From Kibdelosporangium aridum (GTDB lineage Bacteria > Actinomycetota > Actinomycetes > Mycobacteriales > Pseudonocardiaceae): a stretch of DNA of 64,000 bases. The stretch is taken from contig NZ_FWXV01000010.1 of assembly GCF_900176515.1 (NCBI RefSeq), forward strand, positions 310,001-374,000, given 5' to 3'. Each line of letters begins with the position of its first letter. Position 1 is the stretch's first letter. A model generated the notes under the pieces. It saw only the letters and a program-made list of their open reading frames with translations, was not told the origin of the DNA and made no database searches. Position numbers and translations under genes: made by a program. This document shows positions 51,562 through 60,873 of this stretch, piece after piece.

Positions 51562-53952
51562 TCAGCGCGCCGGGACGATCACGTATTCGCCGCCGTTCCG
51601 AGTGGCGAAATTCAGCACATCACCGTCCGTAGTGTGCGGCACGAGCCTGCCTTCCGAGAAGACGTGCACTGCATTGCGGAACATTGAACTGCGGAGCTTG
51701 ACAGCGCCGCCATTTCCGGTTTCCAGCCGGATCTGACTGGGCACGCCGGACTTCCACGTGACGCCGACCGTCACGTCTCCCCTGGCCCGCAGCCCGTCGA
51801 CCTGCCCGTCCGACCAGCCGGCCGGTAGTGCGGGCAGTACGTCCACGACACCCAGATGGCTTTGCAGCAGCATTTCGGTCATCCCGGCGGTCGCGCCGAA
51901 GTTTCCGTCGATCTGGAACGGCGGATGGGTGTCCCACAGATTCGGCAGTGTGCTCGTCTTCAACTGGTCGGCGAGCAACTTGTGCGCTCGATCGCCGTCC
52001 AGCAATCGGGCCCAGAAGTTGATTTTCCACGCCTTGCTCCAGCCCGTTCCGGCATCGGTCCGCGCGTTCAGCGAAACCTTCGCCGCCTCCGCGAGTTCCG
52101 GGGTCGTGCGGGGCGAGATCTGCTTTCCCGGGTGCAACGCGAACATGTGCGAGACGTGCCGGTGGGTTTCGTTCGGGTCGTCGATATCGGCTTTCCATTC
52201 CTGCAGCTGGCCCCATTTGCCGACGCGCAGTCCCGGGTCGAGCTTGCCGAGGACCTCGCTCGCCTTGGCCGCGAAGTCCTTGTCTCCCAGCGTTTCAGCC
52301 GCCTGGCGGACATCGGTGAACAGCAGCCAGAGGATCTGCTGGGACATCGAGGCACCCGCGGTGTGCGGGCCGATCTCCGGCGAGCGGCTCGGCAACGCGA
52401 CCAGCTTGCCGTCCCGCGGGTCGGTCTGCAGGAATTCCAGCCATAACTGAGCGGTCTCCTTCATCACCGGGTACGCCTGCCTGGCGAGGTACTGTTTGTC
52501 CAAAGTGAACCGATAGTGGTCGTAGAGCTGTTCGGACAGCCACGCACCGGATTCCGGGAAGAAGTACGCGGGGTGGTCCCACGCGCCGGTCCAGCCGTAG
52601 ATGTTCGAGGCGTGATGGGCCACCCAGCCTTGCTTCACGCCGTACATCTCGCGCGCGGTGACCCGGCCGGGCTCCCGCAAGGAGTCGACGTAAGCCGCGA
52701 ACGGCTCGGCGGTTTCGGCGAGATTCGTTGTGTCGGCCGGGAAGTAGTTCATCTGGATGTTGATGTTCAAGTGGTAGTCCGCCTGCCACGGTGGCGCCTC
52801 CAGCACGTTCCAGACACCCTGCAGGTTCGCGGGCAACGAGCCCGGCCGGGACGAGGCGATCAACAGGTAACGGCCGTAAGCGAAGAACAGCTGCTCAAGC
52901 GCTCGGTCGGCGGCGGTGTCCTTGCCGTACGCGGCCAGCACGTCATCGGTCGGGACGTCCGGCATGCGCCCGCCGAGGTTCAGCGACACGCGGCCGAAGA
53001 GTTCCCGGTAATCAGCGATGTGCCGATACTGCAAGATCCCGAAACTGCGTCGCTGCGCGGCATTCACCGTCTGTGTCACCCGCTTGTGCGGATCTTCGCC
53101 GCGATACTTCGGGTAGTCGTTGGCGTAGTCCGTGCCTGCCGCAAGGACAAGCGTGACCTCGTTCGCTCCGGCTACGGACACCGAACCGTCCGCGTTGTCG
53201 GTCCGAGTGCCGCCGTGGTTGTTCACCTGCGCTTGCGTTTCGTAGCGCAGTCCGTTGCTGGCCAGGGCTCCGGCGACGGTGATGCGGCCTTTGCCCGCTG
53301 TCGCCGTGCTCGTCCGGTTGGCCGGGACCTGGATCCGCGTGTCCATGGTGACCTTGCCCGGCTGATCGGCGCTGATCCTGGCGACGACCACGTCGTCCGC
53401 AGCCGTGGCGAAGTACTCACGGGTGTAGCGCACGCCGCCGGACCGGTAGGACACCTTGGCCACGCCACGGGAAATGTCCAGCTCACGCCGGTAGTCGGTG
53501 AACTCGGTGTGCGGGAACGCCAGGCGCAGGTCGCCGAAGCTCTGGTACGCGCCGAACCGCCGGTGCCGCGGCGTGTCGGACTTCAGCCCGAGCGACGCCA
53601 GCACGTCCTCCGGCTTGACCTGGCCTTCTGTGATGACCCGCTGCCGGATCGCCTCGAGCGCGCCCGGACGAGGCTCCGACCAGTTGCCGAAGTTGTAGTC
53701 CGAGACACCCGGACCGCCGGTCCACAGGGTCTTCTCGTTGAACTGAAGGCGCTCGCCCTGCACACCACCGAAGATCGTGGCACCCAAGGCACCGTTGCCG
53801 ATCGGCAGCGACCGCGTTTCCCAGCCCTGATTGGTGTCCGGCGCCGGTTCGTCGTACCACAGCACCATGTCGCGGCCGGTATTCGCCTCGGCGACCGGCA
53901 CCGGGACGGTCATCAAGATCGCGGCCAGTACCACAAGACTACGTCGTCTCAT
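51562..53952 (-). CDS. Secreted GH95 alpha-L-fucosidase/galactosidase
   Basis: 796 residues from ATG at 53952 (MRRRSLVVLAAILM), which opens a signal peptide (about 1-24, ending AEA). GH95 order: N-terminal beta-sandwich (about 30-275; SLPIGNGALGATIFGGVQGE), helical linker, (alpha/alpha)6 barrel (about 350-700) and C-terminal beta domain. Catalytic-region marks are NINIQMNYFP (the two Asn that activate water), the general acid Glu526 in SRSPE, and QIDGNFGATAGM (Asp). It removes terminal L-fucose or L-galactose from plant or mucin glycans. Single gene; the LPMO downstream has its own promoter. Confidence 0.93.
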   Translation of the reverse strand: MRRRSLVVLAAILMTVPVPVAEANTGRDMVLWYDEPAPDTNQGWETRSLPIGNGALGATIFGGVQGERLQFNEKTLWTGGPGVSDYNFGNWSEPRPGALEAIRQRVITEGQVKPEDVLASLGLKSDTPRHRRFGAYQSFGDLRLAFPHTEFTDYRRELDISRGVAKVSYRSGGVRYTREYFATAADDVVVARISADQPGKVTMDTRIQVPANRTSTATAGKGRITVAGALASNGLRYETQAQVNNHGGTRTDNADGSVSVAGANEVTLVLAAGTDYANDYPKYRGEDPHKRVTQTVNAAQRRSFGILQYRHIADYRELFGRVSLNLGGRMPDVPTDDVLAAYGKDTAADRALEQLFFAYGRYLLIASSRPGSLPANLQGVWNVLEAPPWQADYHLNINIQMNYFPADTTNLAETAEPFAAYVDSLREPGRVTAREMYGVKQGWVAHHASNIYGWTGAWDHPAYFFPESGAWLSEQLYDHYRFTLDKQYLARQAYPVMKETAQLWLEFLQTDPRDGKLVALPSRSPEIGPHTAGASMSQQILWLLFTDVRQAAETLGDKDFAAKASEVLGKLDPGLRVGKWGQLQEWKADIDDPNETHRHVSHMFALHPGKQISPRTTPELAEAAKVSLNARTDAGTGWSKAWKINFWARLLDGDRAHKLLADQLKTSTLPNLWDTHPPFQIDGNFGATAGMTEMLLQSHLGVVDVLPALPAGWSDGQVDGLRARGDVTVGVTWKSGVPSQIRLETGNGGAVKLRSSMFRNAVHVFSEGRLVPHTTDGDVLNFATRNGGEYVIVPAR

Positions 53953-54017
53953 GCCGAGCTCCCGCCAGTTCGCTCGATACATCGGAGGTGTGTCGCACTT
54001 TACCCACACGATGTCCA

Positions 54018-54054
54018 GAATTACTAGAGAGAGCTCGGACCTCTCTGGTAATTC
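54018..54054. promoter_or_regulatory. Inverted repeat upstream of threonine synthase
   Basis: Arms GAATTAC (54018-54024) with AGAGAG inside, and CTCTCT with GTAATTC (54048-54054) outside; one symmetric mismatch and a 9-base loop. It ends 18 bases before the ATG at 54073, in the divergent gap with GH95. Either an operator or an RNA hairpin that hides the ribosome site; no T tract. Confidence 0.5.
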
Positions 54055-54072
54055 GACGATCGTCCAACAACA

Positions 54073-55275
54073 ATGAGGATCATGGCCTTCAGTCATCTGT
54101 CGCATTTGGACTGCGCACGCTGCGGCAACCGGTACGACGCCGACGAGATCAACAACCTCTGCACCTGCGGCTCACCGCTGCTGGCCCGCTACGACCTCGG
54201 CTCGGTCAGCGTCGATCCGAGTGACATCGCGCAGCGGGAACCCACTTTGTGGCGTTACCACGAAGTACTTCCTGTACGTGAACGCGTGATCAGCATGGGC
54301 GAGGGCATGACTCCCCTGCTGCCGCTGCCCGCGTTGGGCAAGCAACTGGGCGTCCCGGGTTTGTTGATGAAGGATGACGGCCTGATCCCGACCGGATCGT
54401 TCAAGGCACGCGGCGCGGCGGTCGGCGTCTCGCGCGCGGCGGAGCTCGGCGTCAAGGCGTTCGCCATGCCCAGCAATGGAAACGCCAGCGCCGCATGGAC
54501 CGCGTACGGCGCCAGGGCCGGAATGCGCAGCGTGGTCGCGATGCCGGAGTCGGCACCGCTGATCAACCGGACCGAATCGGCGATCACCGGGGCCCAGCTG
54601 TACCTGGTTCGCGGCCACATCGGCGACTGCGGCCAGATGATCGGCGCGTTGATCGCACGCTCCGGCGGCGCTTTGTTCGACGCGTCGACGCTGAAGGAGC
54701 CGTACCGCATCGAAGGCAAGAAGACGATGGGGTACGAGATCGTCGAGCAACTCGGCTGGCGCAGCCCCGACGTGATCGTCTACCCGACCGGTGGCGGCGT
54801 CGGCCTGATCGGCATCTACAAGGCTCTGCTGGAAATGCTCGAACTCGGCTGGCTGACCGGCCCGCTGCCCCGGCTTGTCGCCGTCCAGTCCTCCGGCTGT
54901 GCCCCGATCGTCCAGGCTTTCAACGCGGGCGCCAAGGTCAGCGAACCATGGCCGGATCCCAAGACAGTCGCGTTCGGCATCACCGTGCCCAAACCACTCG
55001 GAGATTTCCTGATCCTCGAAGCCCTTTACGCCACGAACGGCACAGCTGTCGCGGTCGACGATTCGGACACCCTTGCCACACAAGCATTGTGCGCACAGCT
55101 CGAAGGCGCGTTCATCTGCCCGGAAGGCGCGGCCACCCTCGCAGCGGTCCGCAGCCTCCGGACATCCGGCTGGATCAAGCAATCTGACGAAGTTGTCGTG
55201 CTGAACACCGGCGCGGGCGCGAAGTACCCAGTTGACGTCGATGTTCCAGTCCTCAACCCAGGTGACTCGATCTAG
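54073..55275 (+). CDS. thrC: Threonine synthase (PLP, class with N-terminal Cys pairs)
   Basis: 400 residues from ATG at 54073; ATG at 54082 has TGAGGA before it and may be the real start. An N-terminal rubredoxin-like knuckle (CARCGNRY ... CTCGSPLL) is followed by the fold-type II PLP domain: Schiff-base Lys111 in TGSFKARGA, SNGNASAAWTAYGARAG, and glycine loop PTGGGVGLIG. It forms threonine from O-phosphohomoserine. It lies apart from homoserine genes and next to an ABC binding lipoprotein, so it may be a second copy with a special role, or another PLP lyase acting on a phosphorylated amino acid. Confidence 0.85.
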   Translation: MRIMAFSHLSHLDCARCGNRYDADEINNLCTCGSPLLARYDLGSVSVDPSDIAQREPTLWRYHEVLPVRERVISMGEGMTPLLPLPALGKQLGVPGLLMKDDGLIPTGSFKARGAAVGVSRAAELGVKAFAMPSNGNASAAWTAYGARAGMRSVVAMPESAPLINRTESAITGAQLYLVRGHIGDCGQMIGALIARSGGALFDASTLKEPYRIEGKKTMGYEIVEQLGWRSPDVIVYPTGGGVGLIGIYKALLEMLELGWLTGPLPRLVAVQSSGCAPIVQAFNAGAKVSEPWPDPKTVAFGITVPKPLGDFLILEALYATNGTAVAVDDSDTLATQALCAQLEGAFICPEGAATLAAVRSLRTSGWIKQSDEVVVLNTGAGAKYPVDVDVPVLNPGDSI

Positions 55276-56282
55276 CTGCTCGGTGCGGCGTAGATCATCG
55301 CTTTGACGTCGAGCGGGCCGGTGAGCACGCCGTAGGTCTTCATCAGGTCCGCCACCCGCTGCAGGCGAGCCGGTTCGAGTGTCAGCGGCCACGTGCCGAG
55401 ATGCAGCAGGCTGGCCGTCTGCCTCTCGACGTTGGCGTACGCCGTGACGAGATCCTCGACGTCGGTCCGGTTCGCGCAGTCACGCTGTCCTTTGGTGATC
55501 GCGCGCTGGAACGCCGCGACGGTCCTGGGGTTCTCCTTGGTGAACTCGGCACTGGCGGCCCAGCCCGCGATCGGGATCTCGTTGGTGGCGCCGCTCGCCG
55601 GGTCGACCACCGCGGTCACCCCGGCGAGGCGTTCGGCCTGGGTGATGAACGGCTCGACCATGAAGGCGGCGTCGAAGTTCTTGCGTTCCAAGCCTGCCCG
55701 CATGTCGGGGAAAGGCACCTCGACGAAAGTCACCGTCTTCATGTCGACGCCGGCCGCCTCGAGCGTGGCCCGGGTGGTCAGTTCGACGATGTTGTTCTTG
55801 GTGTTGATGGCGATCTTCTTGCCCGCCAGGTCCTGCGGTTTGGCGATCCCGGACCCGCGCGCGGCCACGATCATGAACACGTGTGGACGTGCCTGATAGC
55901 CGTCGGCGACCAGCGTGATGTCGAGAATTTTCTTCGACTGCGCCGCGAAGAACGAAACATAGTTGCCGAAGGCGAACTGCAGTTCACCGTTGGCCATCCC
56001 CGGAATCGCGGCCGCCCCGCCCGCCAGGTTCTTGAGGTCGACATCGAGTCCTTCGACCTTGAAATAGCCCTTCTTGATCGCCATGTGGACGGCGGCGGCA
56101 TCCACGATCGGCAGCACGCCGACCGTCACCTTGGTGCGTTCCAGCGGGCCAGGCGTGACCGGAGTCCCCTCGGAACTCCCACCGGAAAGCAGCCCGCACC
56201 CGGACACGGCGGCCAGCGTGAGCGCCGAGATCGACAGCGCGAGCATCGAACGAGTTCGTCTGAAGACTTGTGCACAGGGCAT
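55272..56282 (-). CDS. Orphan NMT1/SsuA-type ABC transporter substrate-binding lipoprotein
   Basis: 336 residues. The signal ends in the lipobox VSGC. The SsuA/THI5-like two-lobe fold is seen in VGVLPIVDAAAVHMAIKKGYF, AIPGMANGELQFAFGNYVSF, then PQDLAGKKIAINTKNNIVEL and FDAAFMVEPFITQAERLAGV. Relatives bind sulfonates, nitrate, taurine or thiamine precursors. No permease or ATPase is in this window, so it must use a distant transporter. Its stop overlaps the convergent thrC stop by four bases. Confidence 0.87.
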   Translation of the reverse strand: MPCAQVFRRTRSMLALSISALTLAAVSGCGLLSGGSSEGTPVTPGPLERTKVTVGVLPIVDAAAVHMAIKKGYFKVEGLDVDLKNLAGGAAAIPGMANGELQFAFGNYVSFFAAQSKKILDITLVADGYQARPHVFMIVAARGSGIAKPQDLAGKKIAINTKNNIVELTTRATLEAAGVDMKTVTFVEVPFPDMRAGLERKNFDAAFMVEPFITQAERLAGVTAVVDPASGATNEIPIAGWAASAEFTKENPRTVAAFQRAITKGQRDCANRTDVEDLVTAYANVERQTASLLHLGTWPLTLEPARLQRVADLMKTYGVLTGPLDVKAMIYAAPSS

Positions 56283-56792
56283 TTTCGAGGATTCTCCCGA
56301 CTACCGGCGACATATGCCTGTCATGAGCGCCAAGCAACTTATATGTCCAATGCCGACAGTCGCTAGAGGAGACTCGAGTCAAGAATTCAGCCCATGATCC
56401 CGGCAATTGTTGTTGAGCTCTAATCTATTCTAGCTCGCAATCGTCCACGAGGGACAGTACGACCATCTTGATACCGATAGCCGGGTTCCGTCATCGGCAC
56501 CTCCCGGTCGATCCAGCTCCGCGAGCCCTCATGGCGAACACCGACCATCCCGCCGGACGTCACCCAGTCGGACGCACCGCCGGTTCCCTGTTATCCCACT
56601 GGGCCGAATGGCCCATTGACGCCCTCGGCGGTTACCAGTTGTATCGAAACGTCTACATGTAGGCATATTGCTATCCCTGCACACAGTCGTACGTTGCCGG
56701 TCGCCTGACGCGTCCGGGGATGAAGGCTGTCCGAGATACGGCGTGCCCGCTGTTGCTTCCCTGCCCGGGTGCGCCTCGGGAGGACACGGCTG
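56283..56792. other. 510-base intergenic region with AT-richer centre
   Basis: It separates the divergent binding-protein and M4 peptidase genes. An inverted repeat GACATAT (56309-56315) / ATATGTC (56341-56347) lies near the binding-protein start, and a 10-bp palindrome CTACATGTAG is at 56653-56662. Base composition is clearly less GC-rich at 56400-56470 than elsewhere. A 43-residue frame at 56531-56662 lacks a ribosome site and is not called. Confidence 0.4.
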
Positions 56793-58307
56793 ATGAATCG
56801 CAAACGAGCGGGCCTGGCCCTGACCGCCAGTCTCGCCATGGTGCTCACGGCATTGGCGCAACCCGCCCAGGCCGAAGAACTTGTTGCCACGCGTGCGGCC
56901 GACCGCGCGGGCGTGGCGCTGGCGCAGAGCCCGGACGAATCGTTCCGGCGGTCCGCGACCACTGCCGGCGCCGCCGGGCTGTTTTACTCGTCCTACCAAC
57001 GGACCTACCGGGGGCTGGAGGTTGTCGGCGGTGACGCGGTGATCGTCACCGATGGCCAGGGGCGCGTGCACGACCGCGTCACGGCGGACACCGCGCGGAT
57101 CAACGTCGACACGCGGCCCACGCTGTCCGCGGCCGCTGCCAAGGACATCGCACTGAAGCAACTGTCCGTTGTGGACAATGTGGCCGAGCGACTGGTTGTC
57201 CTCGCGGGCGAGCGGCCCGCCTTGGCGTACGAGGTGGTGCTGACCGGATGGGCTTCCGAGCAGGTGCCGAGCGTGCTGCACGTGTTCGTCGATGCCAGGA
57301 CCGGCGCGGTCCTCGACAGCTGGGACGAGGTCAAAGCCGGGACCGGCAACAGCTTCTACAACGGCAACCCGGTGACGATCGACACTCAGCAGAGCGGCAG
57401 CACGTTCTCCACCATCGACCCGACGCGCAGTGGCGTCCGGTGTGGCCGCTCCAGCAACCAGCAGGTGTTCACCGGACCCGATGACAACTGGGGCAACGGG
57501 TCCGGCACTGACCTGGAGACGGCCTGCGTCGACGCCCTTTACGGCGTGCAGAAGCAGTGGGACATGCTGCGGACGTGGCTCGGCCGCAACGGGATCAACG
57601 GCAACGGCGGCGGATTCCCTGCTTACGTCGGGCTTTCCGCGGTGAACGCGTTCTGGAACGGCAGTGCGGCTTCGTTCGGCCGGTCACAGGACGGACAGCG
57701 TCAGGTTGTGCCGATGGATGTTGTGGCGCATGAGTTCGGCCACGGCATCTTCCAGTTCACGCCCGGTGGTTCCGGTGGTGGCGGCAACGAGAAGGGCGGC
57801 CTGAACGAGTCGACCGGTGACATCTTCGGCGCGCTGACCGAACACTTCGCCAACAACCCGAACGACCCGCCGGACTACCAGGTCGGCGAAGAGGTCAACC
57901 TGGTCGGCAACGGCGCGATCCGGTTCATGTACCAGCCTTCGCTGCGCAACCACCCGAACTGCTACAGCTCGTCCATCCCGAACACGCCGGTGCACGCGGC
58001 GGCCGGCCCGCAGAACCACTGGTTCTACCTGCTCGCCGAGGGCAGCAACCCCGGCGGCGGCAAACCGACCAGCCCGACGTGCAACAACTCGACCGTGGTC
58101 GGCATCGGAATCCAGAAGGCAGGCCAGATCTTCTACAACGGCCTGCTGCGCAAGACCACAACGTGGACCCACGCCCGCGCGCGGGTCGCCACCCTGCAGT
58201 CCGCCAAGGCGCTGTTCCCTGGCAGCTGCACCGAGTTCAACGCGACCAAGGCCGCCTGGGCCGCGGTGAGCGTTCCGGCGCAGGCAGGCGAGCCTGCTTG
58301 TCCGTGA
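56793..58307 (+). CDS. Secreted M4-family (thermolysin-like) metallopeptidase
   Basis: 504 residues from ATG at 56793, after GGGAGGA. Signal peptide about 1-26, then an FTP/PepSY-type propeptide (about 30-180; TYRGLEVVGGDAVIVTD, VVLTGWASEQVPSVLHVFVD). The catalytic domain has zinc ligands His313 and His317 with Glu314 in HEFGH, and the third ligand Glu339 in GGLNESTGDIFG; the late catalytic His is in PVHAAAGPQNHWFY. It should be secreted as a zymogen and processed. An intrinsic terminator follows. Confidence 0.93.
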   Translation: MNRKRAGLALTASLAMVLTALAQPAQAEELVATRAADRAGVALAQSPDESFRRSATTAGAAGLFYSSYQRTYRGLEVVGGDAVIVTDGQGRVHDRVTADTARINVDTRPTLSAAAAKDIALKQLSVVDNVAERLVVLAGERPALAYEVVLTGWASEQVPSVLHVFVDARTGAVLDSWDEVKAGTGNSFYNGNPVTIDTQQSGSTFSTIDPTRSGVRCGRSSNQQVFTGPDDNWGNGSGTDLETACVDALYGVQKQWDMLRTWLGRNGINGNGGGFPAYVGLSAVNAFWNGSAASFGRSQDGQRQVVPMDVVAHEFGHGIFQFTPGGSGGGGNEKGGLNESTGDIFGALTEHFANNPNDPPDYQVGEEVNLVGNGAIRFMYQPSLRNHPNCYSSSIPNTPVHAAAGPQNHWFYLLAEGSNPGGGKPTSPTCNNSTVVGIGIQKAGQIFYNGLLRKTTTWTHARARVATLQSAKALFPGSCTEFNATKAAWAAVSVPAQAGEPACP

Positions 58308-58312
58308 CGTGA

Positions 58313-59062
58313 TCACGTGGTGGCGGGCAGCTGTCCGCCACCACGGATCACTTCCACCAGACTGGCAAAACTCTCCGCACCACTCCCTGCCTCGATGCCG
58401 CGCGTCGTCAGCGAGTGGATCAACCTCGGCAACGCCGAATCCAGCCCACGTTGCTCGGTCGCGACGATCAGATGACGCATCAGCGGCTCGTCGAGCTCCA
58501 GCCATTCCTCGTCACCGGGATAGCTCCCGGCATCGATCTGTCCGGCGTAGCCCTCGATGACATCGGCGACTGTGCTCTTCAGCCACTGCGTCAACAGCGG
58601 CGTGAACGTCCTGGCCTCGACATTCACCAGGGCCGCCGACTGCAGGTATCCGATCAGCGTGGCCCAGGCGAAGTTCAGCATTGCCGCGTCGTAGAGCGAT
58701 GCCGTCGCTGGATCCGGCCCGAGGTACGTGGCCGAACCAAGCCGGGCAAGGGTTTTCTCGTGGCGCGCGAAGACGTCCGGAGATCCACTGTAGACAAGGA
58801 CCGTCTCCGGCCTGCCGACGTGTTCCGGGTGCGCCATCAACGCGCCGTCGAGATACCTGCCAGGAAACCGTTTCGCCGCCTCGACGGCCTCTTCGGTCGT
58901 ACCCGACGTGAGGTTCACGATGTCCGGTCCTGGCGGCACATCCGGGACCGTGGAGTAGTCCTCGGCACAGATGACCACCAGCTCCGCTTGTCCCGCCACA
59001 GGTTCCAAGGCGTCCGCGATCGCCTTGGCACGGGGGTTCGCCCCGATCACTTCCGTTCGCAC
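58313..59062 (-). CDS. Imine reductase/beta-hydroxyacid dehydrogenase-like protein with shortened NAD-binding domain
   Basis: 249 residues from GTG at 59062. The C-terminal two-thirds is typical of the IRED/6PGDH-like family: DGALMAHPEHVG, VLVYSGSPDVFARHEKTLAR, YLGPDPATASLYDAAMLNFA and the C-terminal helical dimer domain. The N-terminal Rossmann part is cut down: VIGANPRAKAIADALEPVAG jumps directly to ELVVICAED, so about 40 residues containing the GxGxxG-linked strand pair are missing compared with ~290-residue relatives. Cofactor binding may be lost. It lies directly downstream of a TetR gene and behind a 23-bp palindrome. Confidence 0.75.
   Translation of the reverse strand: MRTEVIGANPRAKAIADALEPVAGQAELVVICAEDYSTVPDVPPGPDIVNLTSGTTEEAVEAAKRFPGRYLDGALMAHPEHVGRPETVLVYSGSPDVFARHEKTLARLGSATYLGPDPATASLYDAAMLNFAWATLIGYLQSAALVNVEARTFTPLLTQWLKSTVADVIEGYAGQIDAGSYPGDEEWLELDEPLMRHLIVATEQRGLDSALPRLIHSLTTRGIEAGSGAESFASLVEVIRGGGQLPATT
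58316..58345. terminator. Bidirectional terminator overlapping the imine-reductase-like 3' end
   Basis: Perfect 11-bp stem CGTGGTGGCGG (58316-58326) / CCGCCACCACG (58335-58345), 9 bases after the M4 peptidase stop. Confidence 0.65.
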
Positions 59063-59085
59063 CTAACTTACATTATGTAGGTTAG
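59063..59085. promoter_or_regulatory. TetR operator between tetR and the imine-reductase-like gene
   Basis: 23-bp near-perfect palindrome with arms CTAACTTACAT (59063-59073) and ATGTAGGTTAG (59075-59085). It covers the tetR stop codon and ends one base before the GTG start of the reductase-like gene. On the minus strand TAATGT lies at -10 spacing from that GTG, so a leaderless promoter may sit inside the operator. Confidence 0.7.
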
Positions 59086-59642
59086 CGGCCGGCCGCAAGC
59101 CTTTTGACGATCAACGTGGCCGTCGCGATCGCGTCGGCACGGGTGATCCGCTGGTCCGCAGCGGCACGGGCGAGGCCGTCTACCGCGCTGAGCATTCCGG
59201 TCAACGCCGGCAAGTCCAGGCGCGCGAACGGTTCGAGAGCAGCGGCGAACTCCGCGATGTAGAAATCTCGCGAGTCGTGTAGCACCTTCCGCGTTTCCGG
59301 GCTCCCGGCGAGCGCGGCGAAGACCTCCTCGCACTCCTGGCCCGCGTCAACCACACCATCGACATACGCGGTGGTCAGCACCGACGCGACCGCGCCGAGC
59401 GACCGGGCGCGTTGCCCCAACGCTTGCCTCATCGTCGCCACGATCCGCTGGTCATAGTCGCGATACAGCTCGACCAGCAGACCCTCGCGGGTTCCGAAGT
59501 GGTCGTACACGACTGGCCGGGTCACGCCCGCTTTCTCCGCGAGTGTGACCAGCGTCAAAGCGTTGGTTCCCTCGGCACGGATGATCCCCATCGCCGAGTC
59601 CAGCAACTGCCTCCGCCGGTCCGCACGGCTCAACCTGCCCAT
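59082..59642 (-). CDS. TetR-family transcriptional repressor
   Basis: 186 residues. HTH at about 8-55 (ALTLVTLAEKAGVTRPVVYD, HFGTREGLL), then an effector domain with ECEEVFAALAGSPETRKVLH. Together with the palindrome at 59063-59085, which lies between it and the reductase-like gene, it forms a local repressor/target pair. It is divergent from the Rho paralogue with 166 bases between starts. Confidence 0.9.
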   Translation of the reverse strand: MGRLSRADRRRQLLDSAMGIIRAEGTNALTLVTLAEKAGVTRPVVYDHFGTREGLLVELYRDYDQRIVATMRQALGQRARSLGAVASVLTTAYVDGVVDAGQECEEVFAALAGSPETRKVLHDSRDFYIAEFAAALEPFARLDLPALTGMLSAVDGLARAAADQRITRADAIATATLIVKRLAAGR

Positions 59643-59808
59643 GCGTCCATTTAGCCACAGACTCCGATTGCCGTTGCGTCTCGGACGGCGAGTGGGTAAC
59701 CTCGCGGTATCTCCCTCCTGTGGATGCAGGCGGACCGCCGCCCACGGAGAGTCTTTTCACCACCTTCGCCGGATGAGTTTCCCGGCATACCCACACCTAG
59801 GAACAACC

Positions 59809-60864
59809 ATGCATGAAATCACCGGAATTCTGGACATTGTGGACAGAGGCGCGTACCTCCGTGCGGAGGGGTACCTGCCTGGTCCCGACGACGTCCAAGT
59901 CCCCATCGGACTGATCCGCAAACACGGAATGCGCCGTGGCGACACCGTCTCCGGCGTCACCGACGGCCGGAAAATGACCGAAGTCTCGCTGGTCAACGGC
60001 CAGTCCCCACGCCCTCGCCCGGAATTCGCCGACCTGGTCACCGTCCATCCTCAGGAACGTCTCCGCCTCGAAACCGAGCCGCACCTGTTGGCGACGCGTG
60101 CGTTGGACTTGCTCATGCCTGTCGGCAAGGGGCAACGCGCACTGATCGTCGCGCCGCCCAAAGCGGGCAAAACCACTGTGCTGCAGTCGATCGCGCACGG
60201 GATAGCGAAGAACCACCCCGAGTGCCACCAGATGCTGGTGCTGATCGGCGAACGTCCCGAGGAGGTCACCGATTTCGCCAGGGCCGTGCCCGGTGAGGTG
60301 ATCGCCGCCACGTTCGACGAGCCGCCGCGTGACCACGTCGCGATCGCCGAACTGGCCGTCGAACGAGCCAAACGCATGGCTGAGGCAGGTCAGGACGTCG
60401 TCATCATCATGGACTCGCTGACCCGGCTGGGTCGTGCGTACAACCTCGCCGCGCCGACATCCGGCCGCATCTTGACCGGCGGTGTCGACTCAGGCGCCTT
60501 GGTCCAGCCCAAACGCTTGCTCGGCGCGGCCCGCAACCTCGAAAAGGCTGGCTCGATCACCATCTTCGCCACGGCCTTGGTGGACACGGGTTCGGCCGGC
60601 GACAGCGTGATGTTCGAGGAATACAAGGCGACCGGCAACGCCGAAGTCCGATTGGACCGCGCGATGGCGAACAAGCGCGTCTACCCGGCCATCGACCACA
60701 GCCAAACCAGCACTCGCCGCGAAGACCTGCTGCTCACTCCGTTCGAAAACGCCACCACTCAACTGCTGCGCCGCGCCTTGCACGGCCGTGACATCACTGT
60801 GTTGCTTGATGGTCTGCGCCGCACTCAGACCAACGCGGATTTCTTGCAGCAGCTGCGCAAGTAG
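59809..60864 (+). CDS. Short transcription termination factor Rho paralogue
   Basis: 351 residues from ATG at 59809, after AGGAA; an in-frame ATG at 59773 is possible. It has the cold-shock-like RNA-binding domain (about 1-75: TGILDIVDRGAYLRAEGYLP) and the Rho ATPase (about 80-351): Walker A APPKAGKTT (Lys121), ATALVDTGSAGDSVMFEEYK, and the Q-loop/R-loop region ILTGGVDSGALVQPKR. The Rho N-terminal helical domain and the long basic insertion of actinobacterial Rho are absent. At the E. coli Asp210 position (LIDERPEE) it has Gly147 (LIGERPEE), and Phe156 replaces Met219. It is therefore probably a specialised second Rho. Confidence 0.85.
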   Translation: MHEITGILDIVDRGAYLRAEGYLPGPDDVQVPIGLIRKHGMRRGDTVSGVTDGRKMTEVSLVNGQSPRPRPEFADLVTVHPQERLRLETEPHLLATRALDLLMPVGKGQRALIVAPPKAGKTTVLQSIAHGIAKNHPECHQMLVLIGERPEEVTDFARAVPGEVIAATFDEPPRDHVAIAELAVERAKRMAEAGQDVVIIMDSLTRLGRAYNLAAPTSGRILTGGVDSGALVQPKRLLGAARNLEKAGSITIFATALVDTGSAGDSVMFEEYKATGNAEVRLDRAMANKRVYPAIDHSQTSTRREDLLLTPFENATTQLLRRALHGRDITVLLDGLRRTQTNADFLQQLRK

Positions 60865-60873
60865 TATGGCCGT

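Noticed and set aside
56531..56662. A 43-codon frame before the M4 peptidase (starts MANTDHPAGR)
   Set aside because: No ribosome site, no conserved feature seen, and it ends in a palindrome that may be regulatory.
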